Positions 24,152-28,772 of a stretch of DNA of 28,772 nucleotides are shown piece after piece. The position numbers and the translations under genes were made by a program. This stretch comes from an uncultured Acetatifactor sp. (GTDB lineage Bacteria > Bacillota > Clostridia > Lachnospirales > Lachnospiraceae). The stretch spans positions 1 through 28,772 of the forward strand of contig CAJUNZ010000029.1 of NCBI GenBank assembly GCA_910587755.1, read 5' to 3'. The notes under the pieces are model-generated. The model saw only the letters and a program-made list of their open reading frames with translations. It searched no databases and was not told where the DNA came from. The stretch's first letter is position 1. The number at the start of each line of letters is the position of its first letter.

Positions 24152-25780
24152 TCACTGAGGGTGATATCCCCTCCTGCCGGTGCGGAAACGCAGCGCCACC
24201 CTGTCACCGGACACGTCAATCCTCTCCACCAGCAGATCCACCACCACCCTCTTGGTGCCGGGATCCCCATCCCGGAAAACCTGCTGCCATGTGGGTATCT
24301 CCCTCTTCCCCTCCCTCCAGGCCTCCAGAAGCAGGGCTGTTCTCCCATGCTCCGCCTCCCTTTCCCAGATCATGGCCTCCAGCTCCCCCTGCCGCTCTCT
24401 CTGCCTGCGGATGGCAGCGGCCAGTTCCTCCAAGGTCAGGGGACAGTTTCCTGTGACGGCCTCCGGGATCTGCCCTTCCATGGCTTCCAGGGCCCGTTCC
24501 GTCCTGGCCAGATCCCTGCGCAGCCTCCACAGCCGGACTTTTCGAGACTGTTCCTCCCTTTCCCGGCACCTCTGTGCCGCCGCAGAAAGACTTTCCTCCC
24601 CAAGGCAGTGTCCCAGATACCCTTCCATGTACTCAAACACAATCTCCTCCAGCCACCGGGCCTGGAACCGGGCCGTCTCCCTGTGAGGAATTCCCGCCTT
24701 TTCCCCCTGGCACCGGTATGCAGGAATCCGGCAGGCCCTTTTTTCCCCTGTCTTCTGAATGGTCCAGTAACTGTATTTTGTCCCGTTGGTCAGCTTACTC
24801 CCGCAGCACCCGCAGAAGGACACGTCAATCAGAGGCAGCACTCCCTCGTTCCGGCCCACAACTCCTGTCTCCCCCTGGGCCTTCCGGAACTTGCCGGCCC
24901 TTCTCCTGCGCTTTTCCTGTGTTCTCTCCCAGAGGTCGCCGTCAATGATCCGGATGTCCCCGTCGGACACTTCCGCCCGGATCCAGCTGCCGCTGTCCCT
25001 GCGCCGGCACTTTCCTCCCGCATGTTCCCTGCGCCCATAAGCCATGTACCCCGCATAGACCGGGTTTGTGAGAATACCCGCCACCGTCCCGCTTTTCCAG
25101 ACGCCTCCGGGCGCGACCGCCCTGTACCGCTCCTCCTGATTCAGAAATTTTGCAATTTTCCCAGATCCGTACTCCTGGTACAGGGACAGGTTGTAAATAT
25201 GCCGCACCACCTCCGCCTGTTCCGGAAGAATCCTCAGAGTGTGGAGGGCTCTCCCATGTTTGCTGATCTCCCCCGACAGCACCAGTTCATAGCCATAGGG
25301 CGCGTTTCCCCCCATAAACCTGCCCTGCCGAACCAGTTTCCGGGCGGTATCCCTGACCCGCATTCCCGTGTCCGCACTGCTCTTCTGGGCATTTCCGTAC
25401 CGGAGTGCAAGCATCATCTGTCCCATAATGTCATCATTCTCCGGAGAGATACAGCCGTCCTTGACCGTATGGATCTCCACCTGACAACTTTTCAGGGCCA
25501 TCACATAGGCGCCGATCTCCCACATACGTCTGCCGATCCTGTCGTCCTTATAGGCGGCAAGTATATCGTATTCTCTTTTTCTGGCGTCTTCCAGAGCCTC
25601 CTGCAGGACGTGGCGCCTGCTGACTGCGGTTTTATAGCCGCTTCTGCTCCCCTCAAAATACTCCTTTTCGTCCAGCTCCCAGTCCTCATGCTCACTCACA
25701 TAATCCATCACCAGCTGCCGCTGCAGGGATAAATCGCCGTCCGCCTCCAGCTGCTGACTGGAGCTCACCCGTAGCAGCAT
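24152..25780 (-). CDS. Large serine recombinase
   Basis: Site-specific DNA integrase/excisionase of the resolvase-invertase superfamily, 542 residues. The N-terminal catalytic domain begins MLLRVSSSQQ with the catalytic Ser at residue 6. SLQRQ follows, then AAYKDDRIGRR, the usual D-R-x-x-R active-site segment. The recombinase domain has GGNAPYGYEL and GVWKSGTVAGILTNPVYAGY. A zinc ribbon starts at FCGCCGSKL with later cysteines (RACRIP, YRCQGE). A long coiled coil (about 400-490) is the usual dimer and synapsis control motif of this family. The ATG at 25780 (the M of MLLRVSS) has AGAGGG 5 bases upstream; an in-frame GTG at 25786 is less likely. It overlaps the small upstream ORF by 89 bp. It probably catalyses movement of the enclosing element at the two cores. 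Confidence 0.93.
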   Translation of the reverse strand: MLLRVSSSQQLEADGDLSLQRQLVMDYVSEHEDWELDEKEYFEGSRSGYKTAVSRRHVLQEALEDARKREYDILAAYKDDRIGRRMWEIGAYVMALKSCQVEIHTVKDGCISPENDDIMGQMMLALRYGNAQKSSADTGMRVRDTARKLVRQGRFMGGNAPYGYELVLSGEISKHGRALHTLRILPEQAEVVRHIYNLSLYQEYGSGKIAKFLNQEERYRAVAPGGVWKSGTVAGILTNPVYAGYMAYGRREHAGGKCRRRDSGSWIRAEVSDGDIRIIDGDLWERTQEKRRRRAGKFRKAQGETGVVGRNEGVLPLIDVSFCGCCGSKLTNGTKYSYWTIQKTGEKRACRIPAYRCQGEKAGIPHRETARFQARWLEEIVFEYMEGYLGHCLGEESLSAAAQRCREREEQSRKVRLWRLRRDLARTERALEAMEGQIPEAVTGNCPLTLEELAAAIRRQRERQGELEAMIWEREAEHGRTALLLEAWREGKREIPTWQQVFRDGDPGTKRVVVDLLVERIDVSGDRVALRFRTGRRGYHPQ

Positions 25781-26021
25781 CCGCACCCTCTTCAGAACAA
25801 ATCACTCCCTCCGCCGTTTTTTCCATCTGCCTGTACAGTTCCTCACACAGAACTGCACTTGCCTCCCTGAGAATCCTCCTCTCCTCCCCCGGATCTCCGC
25901 ACAGCCCTGGACTGCCCCATGCCACCGCGGAATCCGGCTCCTTCCCCGGCGGATCCGGAAACTGCAGTACCACCCGGACTGTCCGCGAGCCATATTCTCT
26001 CTCCAGTTCTATCTCTTCCAT
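25692..26021 (-). CDS. Small hypothetical protein overlapping the recombinase start
   Basis: 109 residues, not recognised. The N-terminal half (MEEIELEREYGSRTVRVVLQ, then FPDPPGK) and the helical ILREASAVLCEELYRQMEKT look protein-like. The last 30 residues, which overlap the recombinase gene in another frame, are low complexity (AAGGGRRFIPAAAAGDG) and may be unselected. I prefer the ATG at 26021 because a possible promoter start lies near 26044; an ATG at 26039 is the alternative, and neither has a good ribosome site. The position directly before the recombinase and the 89-bp overlap suggest coupled translation. A control protein for the recombinase is conceivable but unsupported. Confidence 0.5.
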   Translation of the reverse strand: MEEIELEREYGSRTVRVVLQFPDPPGKEPDSAVAWGSPGLCGDPGEERRILREASAVLCEELYRQMEKTAEGVICSEEGADAATGELQSAAGGGRRFIPAAAAGDGLCE

Positions 26022-26050
26022 ACTTTCACGCCCACCCATGCCGTTTTTCT

Positions 26051-26081
26051 ATCATATTTTGGAGAAGCTTGGCATATTCAA
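26051..26081 (-). promoter_or_regulatory. Weak candidate promoter for the small ORF and recombinase
   Basis: Minus strand TTGAAT (26081-26076) and TATGAT (26056-26051), with a long 19-bp spacer. The -10 is good and the spacing poor. Confidence 0.3.
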
Positions 26082-26117
26082 AATGCAGGGAATGTCCTTC
26101 TCCACTACCCGCCCCGC

Positions 26118-26159
26118 GGGGCGCGTGCATCTTTCGCTGCTAATTTCCTTACGCGCCCC
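26118..26159. repeat. GC-rich inverted repeat inside the element
   Basis: GGGGCGCGT (26118-26126) and ACGCGCCCC (26151-26159) form a perfect 9-bp inverted repeat with a 24-base loop. It is preceded by the palindrome CCCCGCGGGG (26112-26121). It lies between the chemoreceptor terminator and the recombinase-side promoter. The role is unknown. Confidence 0.6.
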
Positions 26160-26171
26160 TGCGCATAAGAA

Positions 26172-26199
26172 GAGGCAGGTAACTCCCGTCACCTGCCTC
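26172..26199 (-). terminator. Terminator of the chemoreceptor gene
   Basis: Stem GAGGCAGGT/ACCTGCCTC extended by three further pairs to a GGGA loop, then TTCTTAT on the minus strand. It begins about 10 bp after the chemoreceptor stop codon. Confidence 0.75.
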
Positions 26200-26208
26200 C
26201 TGAACTCT

Positions 26209-28002
26209 TTATTTCTCATTCTCTTTTCCGAAGAGAGCGGGGAAACCGCTCTGAAGAGACTTCTGATAATTCTCATTGGCCTCGCGGATGAAATCCTCAT
26301 CCCCCACTTTCTCAGGGGGAATATACGCACGCCCAAGCTCTCTCTGGCGAAGATTGAACTGATTCATCTCCCCTTCCAGAAGCCTTGCATTTTCCCTCAT
26401 CTCGCTGCTGGCCGCAGCCGCCTCCTCGTTCACGGACAGGTTGGATGTAATGGAATCGTTGATATATCCCACCTGGGTGTGAATGCGCGAGATGGCCTCT
26501 TCCTGCCTGATGGAAGAATCCGTAATCTTACCCACCGTCCCGATAATGCTGTCAAGGTCTTCCACCACATGCTGGAAAGTCTCAAAAGCCTCGGCGCTGG
26601 TCTGGCTTCCGTCCCTGGCCGCCCGCATGGTGGCCTCAATAAGCTGTTTGCTCTCGTTGGCAGCATCCGCACTCTTAAGGGCAAGCACACGGACCTCCGA
26701 CGCCACCACGGAAAATCCCTTTCCGGCCTCCCCTGCCCGGGCCGCCTCCACAGCGGCATTCAGAGCCAGGATATTGGTCTGGAAAGCTATGTCGTCGATC
26801 AGCTTGATCACATTGGCGATCTCCTGGGAAGATTTGTTGATCTCCTCCACCGACTTCACCAGCAGTCCCATCTTCTGATTGCTGTCCTGCATGTCCTGCC
26901 GGATGGACTGCGAGAGCTCTGCCGCCCTCCTGGTCTCGTTGGCATTCTGCACCGTGAGTTCCTTGGCCTCATCTGTGGAACTGTTCAGCTCATTCACCGC
27001 AGAAGCCTGCTTGGCGGCAGTGTCCGCCAACATCTGGCTGGCCCCCGCAATGTGCTGGGAAGCTTCCGCAACGGACATGGCAATCTTGATAATCTTGGCA
27101 AACATAAAGTCGTTTGACTGAACAAGATGGTACAGGTGCCTTCCCAGGGAATCTTCCTGGGAACGGATATTCACGAACACCGTCATATCCCCCTGAGCCA
27201 GGCGCTTCACCACTTCCACATTCTCATGGATGCTCTCCACCATCCGCCGGAAGGAACGGATCATGGAGCCGATCTCATTGTTCTCATTGCCCTTGAGTAT
27301 GTTCTTGTCAACATCAATCTGGTTGGCGCCCAGGGACAGCTTCTCAGACCACTGGGCAACGGCGGTAATGGGACCGGCAATCTGCTTGGCGGAACGGTTT
27401 CCATAGAATGCCGCAACCCCAAATCCCAGAACCGCGCACAGGATATTGAGCACTGTCATAATCAGAATCAACTGATCCATCTGCTCAGAGGCGTCATTGG
27501 CAATGTTCTGGTACTCGGTGGAAATTTTGCCCAGCCCATCAATAACCTGGGCGGTGAGCGGTTTGATCTCATCCACAAACCGCAGATAAGCCGCATCCCT
27601 GTCCGTCTCTGCCAGAACAAGAAGCTCTGCCGCCTGTGCATGCATTTTTTCATGGGGTGTCTGGATCGAGTTCAGGGTATTTTTTATCAGGGCATTGGTC
27701 AAATCCGCCTCATCCGTCTGCGCCATCCACCTGCCCAGAAGACAGGACTGATGATCCAGACTGCCCTGGAAATCCGTGCCTTCCAGAATACTCTCCTGAA
27801 GCAGCTCCCGCCACTCATAATGTTTGGCCAGCGCCGTCTGGGTTGACGCCTGATTGTCCCGGTTGTCGGACACAGTACGGTAATCCCGGCTGATCTGAAA
27901 CAGGGAGATCAGGGAAACCGCAACCAGCACAAACATGATCATTATGACCTGGACGTATCCGGTCATAATCTGTTTTCGGATAGAATTGACTTTCTTCTTC
28001 AT
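26209..28002 (-). CDS. Methyl-accepting chemotaxis protein with CZB-like zinc-binding sensor segment
   Basis: Transmembrane chemoreceptor of 597 residues that would control CheA. TM1 is about 15-37 (GYVQVIMIMFVLVAVSLISL) and TM2 about 177-200. The predicted outside segment between them holds a full CZB-type pattern: His61-x2-Trp64, Cys87-x2-Gly-x-Trp92, then His117 and His121. A HAMP-like region follows TM2. The signalling hairpin near 450 is canonical (IDDIAFQTNILALNAAVEAA, then RAGEAGKGFSVVASEVRVLA). The C-terminus carries no NWETF-type CheR tether. The ATG at 28002 has GGAGGAG about 9 bases upstream; the upstream in-frame codons are unlikely to be used. It lies wholly inside the serine-recombinase element as cargo, with its own terminator. 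CZB domains bind zinc and sense zinc or oxidants; they are mostly known as cytoplasmic. Confidence 0.92.
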   Translation of the reverse strand: MKKKVNSIRKQIMTGYVQVIMIMFVLVAVSLISLFQISRDYRTVSDNRDNQASTQTALAKHYEWRELLQESILEGTDFQGSLDHQSCLLGRWMAQTDEADLTNALIKNTLNSIQTPHEKMHAQAAELLVLAETDRDAAYLRFVDEIKPLTAQVIDGLGKISTEYQNIANDASEQMDQLILIMTVLNILCAVLGFGVAAFYGNRSAKQIAGPITAVAQWSEKLSLGANQIDVDKNILKGNENNEIGSMIRSFRRMVESIHENVEVVKRLAQGDMTVFVNIRSQEDSLGRHLYHLVQSNDFMFAKIIKIAMSVAEASQHIAGASQMLADTAAKQASAVNELNSSTDEAKELTVQNANETRRAAELSQSIRQDMQDSNQKMGLLVKSVEEINKSSQEIANVIKLIDDIAFQTNILALNAAVEAARAGEAGKGFSVVASEVRVLALKSADAANESKQLIEATMRAARDGSQTSAEAFETFQHVVEDLDSIIGTVGKITDSSIRQEEAISRIHTQVGYINDSITSNLSVNEEAAAASSEMRENARLLEGEMNQFNLRQRELGRAYIPPEKVGDEDFIREANENYQKSLQSGFPALFGKENEK

Positions 28003-28057
28003 TACATTACTCTCCTCCTGGCAGATAAGATATGTACTGCATCTCACATGTTCTTAT

Positions 28058-28086
28058 ATTTTACCACAGACCTTCCAGGATTTCCA
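28058..28086 (-). promoter_or_regulatory. Candidate promoter of the chemoreceptor gene
   Basis: Minus strand TGGAAA (28086-28081), a 17-bp spacer, and TAAAAT (28063-28058), about 56 bp upstream of the start. No sigma-D (GCCGATAA) motif was seen. Confidence 0.4.
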
Positions 28087-28169
28087 CGGTATTTTAAAGA
28101 AATCTCCCACATTCACAAAAGCAGCCCCGCAGGAGAAAACTATTCCCCCCTGAAGGAGCGGCGGTTTTG

Positions 28170-28183
28170 TGGTACCGAAACCA
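28170..28183 (+). repeat. Right attachment core (attR)
   Basis: TGGTACCGAAACCA is the partner of the left core at 24134-24147. The downstream reading frame continues the split gene from the TGG codon. Confidence 0.8.
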
Positions 28184-28754
28184 GGGCTACAATTTTACCA
28201 TCACATCTTCCACGGCCTATGACCAGAAGTGGGTGTACGGCAGGAACATTTTCCGGAATATTGACTACCTGGTGGACACAATTTTCGCCAACTACCTGTC
28301 CAGGCCCGGGGTACGGCAGCCCATCTTCACCTCCTACTGTGACGGCAAAAGAGTTACCTGCTCGGGGCTGAGCCAGTGGGGATCCATGTACCTGGCAGAG
28401 GAAGGCTACTCTCCCATAGAGATTATACGCTATTACTACGGCAACGATATGTATATCAACACCGCACAGGTCATCTCCGGCGTGCCCTCCTCCTGGCCCG
28501 GCTACGACCTGGGAGTAGGATCTTCCGGCGAAAAGGTGAGGCAGCTCCAGACTCAGCTCAACCGCATTGCCAGAAACTATCCCGCCATCCCCACCGTCAC
28601 CGCCGACGGCATCTACGGCCCCGCCACAGCCAATGCGGTCCGCACCTTCCAGGGCATTTTCGGCCTGCCCCAGACAGGTGTCACAGACTATGCCACCTGG
28701 TACGAAGTGTCGGATATCTATGTGGGTGTCACCAGGATCTCAGAGCCGGGATGA
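28170..28754 (+). CDS. SpoIID-like/peptidoglycan-binding protein, 3' part of the split gene
   Basis: 194 codons plus stop, continuing the frame left at 24134 and giving 500 residues when joined. It completes the SpoIID-like domain: QGYNFTITSSTAYDQKWVYG, then SYCDGKRVTCSGLSQWGSMY and YSPIEIIRYYYGNDMYI. The last two fit the SpoIID/LytB pattern S-Q-x-G ... G-Y-x-x-I-x-I-x-x-Y-Y-G. A peptidoglycan-binding PG_binding_1 domain follows (VGSSGEKVRQLQTQLNRI ... DGIYGPATANAVRTFQ). There are no frameshifts or stops, so the gene is not visibly decayed. In the unexcised state the only start is a TTG at 28167 with AAGGAG 8 bases upstream (28153-28158). Translation from there would give an N-terminally truncated protein lacking half the SpoIID-like domain. 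Confidence 0.8.
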   Translation, partial: WYRNQGYNFTITSSTAYDQKWVYGRNIFRNIDYLVDTIFANYLSRPGVRQPIFTSYCDGKRVTCSGLSQWGSMYLAEEGYSPIEIIRYYYGNDMYINTAQVISGVPSSWPGYDLGVGSSGEKVRQLQTQLNRIARNYPAIPTVTADGIYGPATANAVRTFQGIFGLPQTGVTDYATWYEVSDIYVGVTRISEPG

Positions 28755-28759
28755 GTCCC

Positions 28760-28766
28760 AAGGAGG
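28760..28766 (+). promoter_or_regulatory. Ribosome binding site of a gene starting beyond the window
   Basis: AAGGAGG lies 5 bp after the stop codon of the split gene and 6 bases before the right edge. A cotranscribed downstream gene probably begins just outside. Confidence 0.6.
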
Positions 28767-28772
28767 ATTTAC

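Larger units (their letters stand above)
24134..28183 (-). mobile_element. 4.0-kb serine-recombinase element interrupting a SpoIID-like gene
   Basis: The element is bounded by direct repeats TGGTACCGGAACCA (24134-24147) and TGGTACCGAAACCA (28170-28183), which differ by one base. All genes inside read on the minus strand: a chemoreceptor, a small ORF, and a large serine recombinase whose stop codon is 5 bp from the left repeat. Outside the repeats, the two parts of one coding sequence meet in frame at the same TGG codon (24134 and 28170). Excision would remove 4,036 bp and leave one repeat. Large serine recombinases recombine between short identical cores in this way. No phage structural, replication or conjugation genes are present, so it is a minimal integrative element with a cargo gene, or a remnant. 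Confidence 0.88.

Noticed and set aside
24149..24161. CCCTCA-C-TGAGGG dyad next to the left core as a terminator or recombinase site
   Set aside because: There is no T-run and no counterpart at the right junction; it overlaps the recombinase stop codon and may be chance.
1..28772. tRNA, rRNA, riboswitch (including purine type) and origin signals
   Set aside because: Looked for in the intergenic gaps, particularly near the purine genes; no recognisable cloverleaf, conserved riboswitch core or DnaA-box cluster was seen by eye.

Overview
The window looks like a chromosomal segment of a Lachnospiraceae-type member of the Clostridia (Bacillota). The reasons are strong AGGAGG ribosome binding sites, sigma-A type promoters, GC-rich coding DNA with AT-rich intergenic gaps, a Ser/Glu-rich lipoprotein solute-binding protein, and a DUF5717/DUF5716-type gene pair that I recall only from this group. 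All family names are from memory of sequence motifs; no search was run.

Layout. (1) 1-5519, minus strand: a sugar-type ABC uptake operon with two solute-binding proteins, one a lipoprotein and one a large protein with carbohydrate-binding-like modules, followed by an inner-membrane permease cut by the window edge. Its promoter lies about 300 bp upstream, behind a structured leader. (2) 6125-9368: a small two-helix membrane protein (plus strand) converges on purA, a LysR regulator and a YihX-like HAD phosphatase (minus strand). (3) 9527-11210: a hendecad-repeat coiled-coil protein under a promoter whose spacer is a perfect palindrome, divergent from purC. (4) 11413-21323, minus strand: a six-gene run. 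A giant DUF5717-like solenoid protein, an Hsp70/actin-fold DUF5716-like protein, a TPR-like protein and a coiled-coil double-TM protein are followed by purB and a PurF whose glutaminase nucleophile is missing. A perfect 20-bp inverted repeat between convergent purC and purF serves as a two-way terminator. (5) 21471-22996, minus strand: a two-gene ABC exporter of the LSKGT type. (6) 23216-28754, plus strand: a SpoIID-like/peptidoglycan-binding gene split by a 4,036-bp element.

The split gene is the most striking observation. The first 306 codons end at a TGG codon at 24134, and the remaining 194 codons resume at a TGG codon at 28170. The two junctions share a 14-bp direct repeat with one mismatch (TGGTACCGRAACCA). 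Between them lie a large serine recombinase, a small overlapping ORF and a complete methyl-accepting chemotaxis protein with a CZB-like zinc-binding motif on its predicted outside segment. Precise recombination at the repeats would restore a 500-residue open frame. The arrangement resembles the sporulation-time intervening elements of sigK and spsM in Bacillus; that excision is developmental here is inference.

The second candidate for an undescribed system is the DUF5717-DUF5716-TPR-coiled-coil/TM cluster. It has a strong extended -10 promoter and no visible terminator before purB-purF. It could be a membrane-anchored Hsp70-like machine with an alpha-solenoid scaffold, function unknown.
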